A stretch of DNA of 64,000 nucleotides from positions 186,001 through 250,000 of the forward strand of contig CP063375.1 in assembly GCA_022813675.1 (NCBI GenBank), given 5' to 3'. Below, one piece after another: positions 53,949 through 62,349 of the stretch. Position 1 is the stretch's first letter, and each line of letters begins with the position of its first letter. Under the pieces are notes generated by a model that saw only the letters and a list, made by a program, of their open reading frames with translations, did no database searches and was not told the origin of the DNA. The position numbers were made by a program, and so were the translations under genes. The DNA is from Deferribacteraceae bacterium V6Fe1. GTDB taxonomy: Bacteria > Chrysiogenota > Deferribacteres > Deferribacterales > Deferrivibrionaceae.

Positions 53949-53973
53949 AAAGCAGGCCTAATAGCCTGCTTTT
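53949..53973. terminator. Bidirectional terminator between comFB-type and ferritin-like genes
   Basis: AAAGCAGGC, loop CTAATA, GCCTGCTTT, with T runs outward on both strands. It also ends the complex I operon. Confidence 0.93.
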
Positions 53974-54435
53974 TTAATTCTCACTGAGAACTATATCTTC
54001 ATACATCTTTTGTATCGTATTTCTGTGCAACGACTCCTCAATGGCAAGTCGATTAAATACTTCCTCAGCAGGTGTCCCGCTGTATTTCTCAGCGAGCTTT
54101 TCATAAAATACCCTTGAATTATCCTCATGCTTCATAGCTATTCTGAGGACATCCTGTACTGACATATCCTCAGTAATAACCTTCGGAAGTACAAGGTTAG
54201 TAATGCCAAGGTCAGTATAATAATATTTAGTATCAAGCCCTACACTATCAATCTTACCGGTATCTATCATATCCTGGATAAGATTTTTATGCTTGACCTC
54301 TTCTTCAGCAAGCTCTTTTATTATAGTTTTAGCACCCAAATCACTTACGTAGTCATTAAGCTTCATATAAAATTCGTAAGCCAATTCTTCTTTTCTTTTT
54401 GCATCTTCCAATGCTTCTTTAATTGTTATCTCCAT
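53974..54435 (-). CDS. Ferritin-like (rubrerythrin-type) di-iron protein
   Basis: 153 residues, a four-helix bundle with two ferritin-like halves: KEELAYEFY and EEEVKHK, then HEDNSRVFYEKLAE and AIEESLHR, each giving Glu and ExxH ligands for a di-iron centre. No C-terminal rubredoxin domain. It probably removes peroxide or stores iron. It starts 8 bases after nuoN and ends at a strong terminator, so it is the distal gene of the complex I operon. Confidence 0.83.
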   Translation of the reverse strand: MEITIKEALEDAKRKEELAYEFYMKLNDYVSDLGAKTIIKELAEEEVKHKNLIQDMIDTGKIDSVGLDTKYYYTDLGITNLVLPKVITEDMSVQDVLRIAMKHEDNSRVFYEKLAEKYSGTPAEEVFNRLAIEESLHRNTIQKMYEDIVLSEN

Positions 54436-54443
54436 ACCTCACC

Positions 54444-55871
54444 TTATACTAACATCATTTTTACTATATTTATGAAAAATGATGGAAATACACCAATTAA
54501 AAGGACAAATACAACTGCGATAAAAGTAGCAATTGAACTTGCAGGCTTCATTTCAAGTGTAGCATCATATTCAGCCTCTTTAAAGTACATGTAAATTGTT
54601 ACTCTCATGTAGTAGTAGCAAGCAATCGCACTATTTACAACACCCACTATAGCAAGCCATACAAGACCGCTTTTGATAGCAGCAGAGAAGATGTAAAATT
54701 TACCGATAAATCCGGCAAGAGGCGGAATACCTGCAAGTGAAAACATAAATATCAACATTGCAAGTGATGCCAACGGGTGCTTTTTAGAAAGTCCTGCAAA
54801 GCTTTCGAGTCTTTCATCATCAATTATTCCTTTATTTTTAAGCTGTCCAAGTATCGTAAAAGCACCAATATTCATAAAACCATAAATAATCATATAAAGG
54901 GCAATCGCTTTATATCCTAAATCATTTGCAGCAACAAGGCCAATTAGCATATAACCTGCATGAGAGATAGCTGAGTAAGCAAGCATTCTTTTAACATTGT
55001 TTTGTGCTATTGCCACAAGGTTACCATAGGTCATTGTGAGAACTGCCAAAATTGAGAAAAATAACTGCCACTGAACACTTGCTGGCTCAAGAGCAATCAT
55101 TACAAATCTTATGAGAGCACCGAATGCAGCAGCCTTTGGCGCAACAGTCATAAACCCAGTAACAGGTGTTGGTGCCCCTGAATATACATCCGGAGCCCAC
55201 ATATGAAATGGCACTGCAGAAATTTTAAATGCAAACCCTGCAAGCATCATCACAAGACCAAGTTTGATATTTAAATTTTCTACACCGTTTGTTCTCAGCA
55301 TTTCAGCAATAACTGAATATTTTGTGCTCCCGGCATAACCATATACATATGTCAGGCCATATAGCAATATACCTGATGAAAAAGCACCGATTATAAAATA
55401 TTTGATCCCTGCTTCATTTGACCTTTTATCTTTTTTATTAAAGCCGGCCATTATGTACATTGCAATAGCCATTGTCTCAAGACCAAGATACAATACGGAA
55501 AGGTCGGTTGCACTAACCATGAACATCATACCAATGATACTAAAATACAAAATTGTATAATATTCACCTTTATTTATACCGTTTGCTCTCAAATAGTCTA
55601 CAGAGCCAAGTGTAGTCAAAATATAAGCAATTGCAAATACTATGAAAAAGGCATAAGCATATGAGTCCCATACCAACATTTGACCAAAACCAACTATCTT
55701 AAACCCTCCAACAGGAACAGATGCAAGCAGCGTAAGGAGGATAAAAGCAATCCCAAAATATCCCACTCCGGATTTTTTCTCGTCTTTAGTCATTACGTCA
55801 ATGACTATCAGCATTAATCCGAAAATGGTCATCAATATTTCTGGTAAAATTGAAACTATACTCTGACCCAT
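54444..55871 (-). CDS. nuoN: NADH-quinone oxidoreductase subunit N
   Basis: 475 residues, about 14 transmembrane helices, antiporter-like. SVLYLGLETMAIAMYIMAGF carries the conserved Glu of helix 5; KISAVPFHMWAPDVYSGAPTPVTGFM and VKRMLAYSAISHAGYMLIG hold the channel lysines. It is one of three proton-pumping subunits in the membrane arm. Confidence 0.95.
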   Translation of the reverse strand: MGQSIVSILPEILMTIFGLMLIVIDVMTKDEKKSGVGYFGIAFILLTLLASVPVGGFKIVGFGQMLVWDSYAYAFFIVFAIAYILTTLGSVDYLRANGINKGEYYTILYFSIIGMMFMVSATDLSVLYLGLETMAIAMYIMAGFNKKDKRSNEAGIKYFIIGAFSSGILLYGLTYVYGYAGSTKYSVIAEMLRTNGVENLNIKLGLVMMLAGFAFKISAVPFHMWAPDVYSGAPTPVTGFMTVAPKAAAFGALIRFVMIALEPASVQWQLFFSILAVLTMTYGNLVAIAQNNVKRMLAYSAISHAGYMLIGLVAANDLGYKAIALYMIIYGFMNIGAFTILGQLKNKGIIDDERLESFAGLSKKHPLASLAMLIFMFSLAGIPPLAGFIGKFYIFSAAIKSGLVWLAIVGVVNSAIACYYYMRVTIYMYFKEAEYDATLEMKPASSIATFIAVVFVLLIGVFPSFFINIVKMMLV

Positions 55872-55884
55872 CTTATCTCCTCCC

Positions 55885-57381
55885 TTAATTCATCGCTACT
55901 TTGATATTTTGAATCTGCTCTACCAAATGTTTTACGCTTTCATGCATGTAAGACGTAAAAGTCTCAGGGTATATACCTGTCCAAAATACCAAAATTATCA
56001 GAGGCATAATATAAATTACTTCTCTTATATTCATATCTGTCAAATGGTGCAAACCGGTGTTGTATGATTGGAAGAATACTCTTTGATACATCCACAGCAT
56101 ATACACTGCAGCGAAAATAACCCCAGATGCAGCGATGATCGCCATGTTTGAAAATGCCTTAAAGCTTCCTACCAACACTAAAAATTCACCGATAAATCCG
56201 CCCATACTTGGCAAACCTATTGAACCCATTGTAAATATCAAGAATATAGTCGCATATACTGGAACCTTTGATGCAATTCCGCCATAATCTGCAATCATTC
56301 TGGTGTGAGTTCTTTCATATATCAAACCGATAAGCAAGAAGAGGGCACCGGTAATAATACCGTGATTAAACATTTGCAAAATACCACCTTCTATACCTGA
56401 TTGGTTAAATGCATAAATTCCAAGTGTTACAAAACCCATGTGGCTAACTGAAGAGTAAGCAACAAGTTTTTTTATGTCTTCCTGTACCATAGCTACAAGT
56501 GCACCATATATGATTGCAATTACTGAAAGCACAGCGACATATGGCATGAAGTTAATAGATGCCATTGGTGTAATAGGCAAACAGAATCTTAAAAATCCGT
56601 AAGTACCCATTTTAAGAAGTACACCGGCAAGTATTACAGACCCTGCAGTTGGTGCCTCAACGTGAGCATCAGGTAACCATGTGTGCACCGGAAACATTGG
56701 TACCTTAATGGCAAATCCTACAAAGAATGCCAAAAATACTAGTGTTTCAAACAAACCTCCGCCATAAGACTGACTTGAGATTGCAAGAATATCAAATGTA
56801 TAATTTCCGGTAATGCTACCATGTTTAAAATACAGTGCGATAATTGCAAGCATCATAAACACTGAGCCTGCGAGAGTATAAAGGAAGAATTTAACTGCTG
56901 CATAAATTCTTCTTGCACCGCCCCACACACCGATTATCAAGTACATCGGGATAAGCATCGCTTCCCACAAGATGTAAAAGAGGAAGAAATCAAGTGCAAC
57001 AAACACACCTACCATTGCGGCTTCCAAGATAAGCATAGCAATGTAAAACTCTCTTTGTCTCTTTTGAATATAAGTAAATGAACCCAGTATAGCTATTGCA
57101 GTAAGCAATGTGGTTAAAAACACCATCAAAATTGAGATACCGTCTACTCCAACATAGTACTGAACGCCAAATGAGCTGATCCAGTCATACTTTTCAACAA
57201 ACTGCATTCCCGGATAAGACTTATCAAAATTGGTCATTAATGGCATTGTCATGATAAGCTCTATCACACTTGCGATAAACGCACCCCACATTGTGGCCTT
57301 TCCGCTTCTAAAAAACAGGAAGAGGAAGAATGCAGCTAAAACCGGGAAGAAGATTAATATAGTCAAAATATTCGCCATCAT
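55885..57381 (-). CDS. nuoM: NADH-quinone oxidoreductase subunit M
   Basis: 498 residues, about 14 transmembrane helices. FFLFYILWEAMLIPMYLIIG holds the key Glu, KVPMFPVHTWLPDAHVEAPT and KLVAYSSVSHMGFVTLGIYA hold the proton-path lysines and histidines. Membrane-arm pump subunit; encoded 13 bases ahead of nuoN. Confidence 0.95.
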   Translation of the reverse strand: MMANILTILIFFPVLAAFFLFLFFRSGKATMWGAFIASVIELIMTMPLMTNFDKSYPGMQFVEKYDWISSFGVQYYVGVDGISILMVFLTTLLTAIAILGSFTYIQKRQREFYIAMLILEAAMVGVFVALDFFLFYILWEAMLIPMYLIIGVWGGARRIYAAVKFFLYTLAGSVFMMLAIIALYFKHGSITGNYTFDILAISSQSYGGGLFETLVFLAFFVGFAIKVPMFPVHTWLPDAHVEAPTAGSVILAGVLLKMGTYGFLRFCLPITPMASINFMPYVAVLSVIAIIYGALVAMVQEDIKKLVAYSSVSHMGFVTLGIYAFNQSGIEGGILQMFNHGIITGALFLLIGLIYERTHTRMIADYGGIASKVPVYATIFLIFTMGSIGLPSMGGFIGEFLVLVGSFKAFSNMAIIAASGVIFAAVYMLWMYQRVFFQSYNTGLHHLTDMNIREVIYIMPLIILVFWTGIYPETFTSYMHESVKHLVEQIQNIKVAMN

Positions 57382-57391
57382 ACTCTGCCCC

Positions 57392-59311
57392 CTAACCTAT
57401 ATAGAATATTGTTAGCAGCAGGATGACACCTACTACCATGCTAAAAATATATGTTTGAATTCTCCCGGTCTGAAGATGTCTAAGCACGCTACCGAGAAAC
57501 TTTGCCACCCATCCGAATGCATTGACAATAAAGTCAATCACGTTGGCATCAAAACCTTTCCACAGAAACTTTGATATCATAACCAATGGGTTAATTATGA
57601 AAGCCTGATATATCTCGTCAAAATACCATTTATTATAAAACAGTTTGTAAATCGGTCCTGCAGCCTTTGCTGTTTTGGCAGGTAATACATCAGGTTTCAG
57701 TACATAAAAGACGTAAGCTATGTAAATACCGATTATACCGATAACGGTTGAAAGAGCCATCAAACCATAAGTTGTAGCATGACTTAAATGTTCCCCAGCT
57801 TCACCGTGACTGGCTACTACATGAGAGAGCATTTTATGGATAATACCGTTTTCAAGCGGAAGGCCAAATACCAAACCTGCAAAGATAGCCGGTATTGAAA
57901 GCAATATCAATGGAACAGTCATTGTCCATGGTGATTCATGAGCATGGTCAAACTTATGTTTATTTCTTGGTGTCCCCTCAAATACAAGGAAATATGATCT
58001 AAACATATAAAATGCCGTCATACCACCAACGACAGCTGTTACAAACCATGGAAAGTAGTGACCGCTTGCAAATGTCATTCCAAGGATTTCATCTTTTGAG
58101 AACCACCCTGACATCAAAGGAACCGCACCTGAAATTGCCATACAACCTATTAAGTATGTCCATCTTGTAATAGGCATCTTAGCCTTAAGTCCACCCATTT
58201 TTCTAACATCAAGGTCATTTTCCATTGCGTGCATTACGCTACCTGAACCCAAGAAGAGAAGCCCTTTGAAAAATGCATGAGTAAAAAGGTGGAAAATTGC
58301 TGCTATATATGCGCCTGCACCTGTAGCCATTATCATGTACCCAAGCTGACTAACGGTGGAGTATGCAAGAATTCTCTTAAGGTCAAACTGTGTAAGACCT
58401 ATTGTAGCACCCAAAAATGCAGTAAACATACCGACATATACTACTATGTTGCTTGTAACATGAGCCTCAGCAAATAATGGATTACACCTTGCAACCATAT
58501 AAACACCCGCAGTTACCATTGTTGCGGCATGTATAAGTGCTGAAACCGGTGTAGGACCTTCCATCGCATCAGGCAACCACACATGAAGAGGGAACTGGGC
58601 TGACTTACCGATTGCACCGCAGAAAAGTCCGAATGTCATTAAATCTAACAGGCTTAAATTTGCACCAAATACATTAAATGTTGCTTCTTTGATATGCTCT
58701 ATCGCTTCATGATTGAAAGCATCTGAATAATTTAGGCTTCTAAAAGTTACCAATACTAAAAGCAAGCCCACATAAAAACCAAAGTCACCTATCCTGTTTA
58801 CTACAAATGCCTTTTTATTAGCATCTGCAGCACTCTTCTTCTCATACCAGAAACCGATAAGAAGATAAGAGGATAGACCAACCAATTCCCAACCGACAAA
58901 AAGCATTAGGAAGTTGTTTCCTAATACAAGAACAAGCATTGAAAATGTAAATATTGAAAGATATGTGAAAAATCTCCAGTATCCCGGGTCATCGTGCATA
59001 TAGCCGATGGAGTATATATGTACCATAGTACTAACAAAAGTTACCACCACAAGCATATAGGCAGTTAACTGATCCACAAGTATTCCAAAAGGTATCTTTA
59101 TATCGCCGGCTAAAACCCACTCATATACTACTGTATCAACTGTATGCCCCCCCATAACTCTGACAAATGTAATCAGAGAAACAAGCAGAGACACAAGCAC
59201 ACCTGCTATTGCAATGTAATGGGCATTGTTTTTGATGTAAAGCCTTCCAAATATCCCGTTAATTAATAGGGCTGCTAAAGGTGCCAACAGAATTAATAAC
59301 TCTATCATCAT
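57392..59311 (-). CDS. nuoL: NADH-quinone oxidoreductase subunit L
   Basis: 639 residues, about 16 transmembrane helices plus the long amphipathic C-terminal helix that braces the membrane arm. LFVGWELVGLSSYLLIGFW, SAQFPLHVWLPDAMEGPTPV, SALIHAATMVTAGVYMVAR and RILAYSTVSQLGYM are conserved. It is the distal pump subunit. Confidence 0.96.
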   Translation of the reverse strand: MMIELLILLAPLAALLINGIFGRLYIKNNAHYIAIAGVLVSLLVSLITFVRVMGGHTVDTVVYEWVLAGDIKIPFGILVDQLTAYMLVVVTFVSTMVHIYSIGYMHDDPGYWRFFTYLSIFTFSMLVLVLGNNFLMLFVGWELVGLSSYLLIGFWYEKKSAADANKKAFVVNRIGDFGFYVGLLLVLVTFRSLNYSDAFNHEAIEHIKEATFNVFGANLSLLDLMTFGLFCGAIGKSAQFPLHVWLPDAMEGPTPVSALIHAATMVTAGVYMVARCNPLFAEAHVTSNIVVYVGMFTAFLGATIGLTQFDLKRILAYSTVSQLGYMIMATGAGAYIAAIFHLFTHAFFKGLLFLGSGSVMHAMENDLDVRKMGGLKAKMPITRWTYLIGCMAISGAVPLMSGWFSKDEILGMTFASGHYFPWFVTAVVGGMTAFYMFRSYFLVFEGTPRNKHKFDHAHESPWTMTVPLILLSIPAIFAGLVFGLPLENGIIHKMLSHVVASHGEAGEHLSHATTYGLMALSTVIGIIGIYIAYVFYVLKPDVLPAKTAKAAGPIYKLFYNKWYFDEIYQAFIINPLVMISKFLWKGFDANVIDFIVNAFGWVAKFLGSVLRHLQTGRIQTYIFSMVVGVILLLTIFYIG

Positions 59312-59317
59312 TATCTC

Positions 59318-59617
59318 CTATCCCTTAAAAAAGTTTACTTCGTCTGCGTTTATTGTCTCTTTATTTTTAAAGAGAGTAATGATCAGGGCTAAACCGACCG
59401 CAGCCTCAGCAGCAGCTACTGACATTACAAAAACTATAAAAACCTGGCCGCTCATTGCATGCAAGTATTTTGAGAATGCTGCTAAATTTATGTTTACGGC
59501 GTTAAGCATAAGCTCCAATGACATAAACATTACGATTAAGTTTCTCCTTACAAGAACGCCAGTAATCCCTACACCAAATATAATTGCACTAAGTGCCAAA
59601 TAATGTTGTAAAGTCAT
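59318..59617 (-). CDS. nuoK: NADH-quinone oxidoreductase subunit K
   Basis: 99 residues with three transmembrane helices. The conserved membrane Glu residues are in [12 protein letters not shown] and [12 protein letters not shown], both essential in proton transfer. Normal length. Six bases before nuoL. Confidence 0.95.
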   Translation of the reverse strand: MTLQHYLALSAIIFGVGITGVLVRRNLIVMFMSLELMLNAVNINLAAFSKYLHAMSGQVFIVFVMSVAAAEAAVGLALIITLFKNKETINADEVNFFKG

Positions 59618-59629
59618 AAACCCTCCTCC

Positions 59630-60130
59630 TTAATCCTTTTTAGCAAGAACTATTGCGCCTATCATTGCCACCAAAAGCAGTATAGAAGCAATTTCAAAAG
59701 GCACCAAATAGGTTGTAAAAAGTTCTTTACCGAACATTTTAACATTACCCAGCTCTTGCGCCAACTGAGGAGTTACCCATCCAAGTTTACCAATTACTTC
59801 AGAGCTTTTAAGGGTCATAAGCACCTGAAACACTATAATAACAGATGCGACAACTCCGATTGCATACCTGAACGGAACTTTTATAAACCCATGTGATTTT
59901 GGGTTAAGAAGCATAACTACGAACAGGTATAAAACCAAAATTGCCCCTGCATATACTAATACCTGAATAGCAGCGACGAACTCTGCATCTAATTGCACAA
60001 AGATTCCGGCAACTGCAAAAAACGTAAGAAGCATCCATAATGCTGAGTGCACAGGGTTATTCCTAGTTATCATAAACAGGGACGAAACTATAGCTACAAA
60101 CGCAAGAATATAAAAAATCACCTGTTCCAT
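59630..60130 (-). CDS. nuoJ: NADH-quinone oxidoreductase subunit J
   Basis: 166 residues with five transmembrane helices. NPVHSALWMLLTFFAVAGIF, LDAEFVAAIQVLVYAGAI and VLYLFVVMLLNP are typical, including the pi-bulge helix region. It starts 3 bases after nuoI. Confidence 0.95.
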   Translation of the reverse strand: MEQVIFYILAFVAIVSSLFMITRNNPVHSALWMLLTFFAVAGIFVQLDAEFVAAIQVLVYAGAILVLYLFVVMLLNPKSHGFIKVPFRYAIGVVASVIIVFQVLMTLKSSEVIGKLGWVTPQLAQELGNVKMFGKELFTTYLVPFEIASILLLVAMIGAIVLAKKD

Positions 60131-60133
60131 AAT

Positions 60134-60574
60134 CTATTCTCCTTTGACATTTTTCCTATTCTCTACCATGTATCTCATGTTGATAATATAATTATCCCTG
60201 GTGCTGTCTACGGTATCATACCTGTCACTCATATGTATTGCATCTTTTGGACAAGCCTCTTCACAAAACCCACAGTAAATACATCTTGATAGATCTATCT
60301 CAAACTTCCTTACCAATCTTTCTCCGTTAGGACCTGCATCCGTTTCTATGTGAATACATTCTGCAGGACATACCTTTTCACAAAGGTAGCAGCCAACACA
60401 TTTACTTACCCCTCTTTCATCTACATTCATATAATGAATCCCTCTAAACTTATAGATTGGGGATTCCTCATAAGGGTACTTGACTGTAACAGGCTTCTTG
60501 AACATATGTTTCAGAGTTACGCCCAAGCCCTGAAATATTTCCGTAAAAAATATTGTATCAAATATATTCTTCAT
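60134..60574 (-). CDS. nuoI: NADH-quinone oxidoreductase subunit I
   Basis: 146 residues. Two ferredoxin motifs, CVGCYLCEKVCPAEC and CIYCGFCEEACPKDA, bind the N6a and N6b [4Fe-4S] clusters that link the peripheral arm to quinone. An N-terminal amphipathic segment with the FRGIHYM motif contacts the membrane. Confidence 0.96.
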   Translation of the reverse strand: MKNIFDTIFFTEIFQGLGVTLKHMFKKPVTVKYPYEESPIYKFRGIHYMNVDERGVSKCVGCYLCEKVCPAECIHIETDAGPNGERLVRKFEIDLSRCIYCGFCEEACPKDAIHMSDRYDTVDSTRDNYIINMRYMVENRKNVKGE

Positions 60575-60584
60575 TAAGCACCCC

Positions 60585-61577
60585 CTACCTTATCACGTAA
60601 ACGACTATAGAAGTTATTACTACATTCGCAAGGGCAATGGGTATCAACACTTTCCAGCCAAGTGCCATAAGCTGATCAAACCTAAGCCTTGGTAATGTAG
60701 CCCTCAACCACAGGTAGAAGAACATGAAGAACAGAACCTTCAACACAAACCAGACAAATCCTGGTAAAATCGGACCGTTCCATCCTCCGAGAAAAACTAT
60801 TGCAGCTATTGAAGATACTACATACATGTTTGCATATTCCGCTAAAAAGAACATTGCAAACTTCATACTTGAGTATTCAACATGAAAACCCGCAACAAGT
60901 TCTGTTTCGGCTTCAGGAAGGTCAAAAGGTGCCCTGTTTGTCTCAGCGATTGCAGAAATAAGGTATACTACAAATGCCACAAATTGTGGAACTATATACC
61001 AAAGCCCACCTGCCTGAGCCTCAGTGATCCCTTTAAGGCTAACAGTACCAGCAAGAAGAATTGGTCCAATAAGGGCAAGTCCCATTGCAGTCTCATAGCT
61101 GATAACCTGCGCTGATGACCTCAAACTTCCAAGAAGAGCATACTTGGAGTTTGACGCCCATCCGGACATAATAAGACCGTATGTACCGACTGAAGATAAA
61201 GCTAACACATAAAGAAGACCAATGTTGACATCACTGATGTATGGCTGCACCTGATAGCCAAACAGTGTAAACTTATCAGCAAAAGGGATAACCGCAAATG
61301 CTGATAGCGCCGGAATCAAACTCAATAACGGTGCAATGATATAAACCGGCTTGTCAACCATATCAGGAACGATGTCCTCTTTAGCAACAAGTTTCAGTCC
61401 GTCTGCGATAGGTTGTAACAAACCTTTCCAACCTACGTGTGTCGGACCAAGCCTTACCTGCATATGACCGATGACTTTTCTTTCAAGCCAGGTCATATAG
61501 GCTACACCTAAAAGTAAAACTGTGATAACGATTAGGATTTTGATTACTACTAAGAGAATCTCTAAAAGCATAGCCAA
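60585..61577 (-). CDS. nuoH: NADH-quinone oxidoreductase subunit H
   Basis: 330 residues, eight to nine transmembrane helices. [47 protein letters not shown] (quinone-site acidic loop) and [13 protein letters not shown] are conserved. It forms the quinone chamber. It starts 4 bases after the TPR gene. Confidence 0.96.
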   Translation of the reverse strand: MAMLLEILLVVIKILIVITVLLLGVAYMTWLERKVIGHMQVRLGPTHVGWKGLLQPIADGLKLVAKEDIVPDMVDKPVYIIAPLLSLIPALSAFAVIPFADKFTLFGYQVQPYISDVNIGLLYVLALSSVGTYGLIMSGWASNSKYALLGSLRSSAQVISYETAMGLALIGPILLAGTVSLKGITEAQAGGLWYIVPQFVAFVVYLISAIAETNRAPFDLPEAETELVAGFHVEYSSMKFAMFFLAEYANMYVVSSIAAIVFLGGWNGPILPGFVWFVLKVLFFMFFYLWLRATLPRLRFDQLMALGWKVLIPIALANVVITSIVVYVIR

Positions 61578-61581
61578 CCTC

Positions 61582-62349
61582 TTATAATTTTTTTATATCT
61601 TTAAAAACTTCAACCAACTTTTCAACTTCGGGGTTATTAGGGTAATTTTTGCTCGCAGTTTCAAGAACTTCTTCTGCCTCGTCATATTTCGTCAACCCTA
61701 TCAATGCTAAAGAATAGTTCAGCAATAATGTTATATCCATTATTCCTCTGCTGTATGCCTTAAAATAACATTTGGAAGCCTCTTCATAATCATGCTTTGT
61801 AAAGTACAAATCACCAAGCTTTTTATAAGCATCCAAGTAGTCACTGTTGATTGTCAGAGTCCTTTTAAAAAGCTTTTCGGCTTCTTCAATATTTCCCAAA
61901 TAGTACTCACATAACCCCAAATAATATACTGCTGCTGCATTTTCTTCATTATTTTCTTTAATCTCATTAAATATCTTTTTTGCTTCCTGCAGATTGCCAA
62001 TTTTAAAATAGACTGTACCTAACATGTACTTGGCTCTTACGTTATCTTCAGCCAATTCTATCGCCTTAGTCAGATATTGTATCGCCTCGGAAAACTTCAT
62101 CAGCCTTGCACATACAAGCCCAAGTCTATAATAATATTTGGCACTTTTTGGATTAAGGGAAACTGCATTTTTAAAATGCTTTTCCGACTCTCTGAGTCTG
62201 CCTGAGTCATACAAAGAAAGACCAAGATAGTAATGGGCTAAGCCATCACTATCTTTATTGTCTTGTATATACCCACTAAGCATCTCAATAGCGCCGGAAT
62301 AGTTTCCTAAATTATACATTCTCAAAGCTTCCTGTAATTTATTATCCAT
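61582..62349 (-). CDS. TPR-repeat protein inside the complex I operon
   Basis: 255 residues, no signal peptide and no membrane segment, so cytoplasmic. It consists of about six to seven tandem tetratricopeptide repeats (for example [79 protein letters not shown]). The start overlaps the nuoG end by 8 bases and nuoH starts 4 bases after its stop, so it is firmly in the operon. TPR proteins act as scaffolds; an assembly factor or regulator of the complex is inferred, not shown. Confidence 0.88.
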   Translation of the reverse strand: MDNKLQEALRMYNLGNYSGAIEMLSGYIQDNKDSDGLAHYYLGLSLYDSGRLRESEKHFKNAVSLNPKSAKYYYRLGLVCARLMKFSEAIQYLTKAIELAEDNVRAKYMLGTVYFKIGNLQEAKKIFNEIKENNEENAAAVYYLGLCEYYLGNIEEAEKLFKRTLTINSDYLDAYKKLGDLYFTKHDYEEASKCYFKAYSRGIMDITLLLNYSLALIGLTKYDEAEEVLETASKNYPNNPEVEKLVEVFKDIKKL

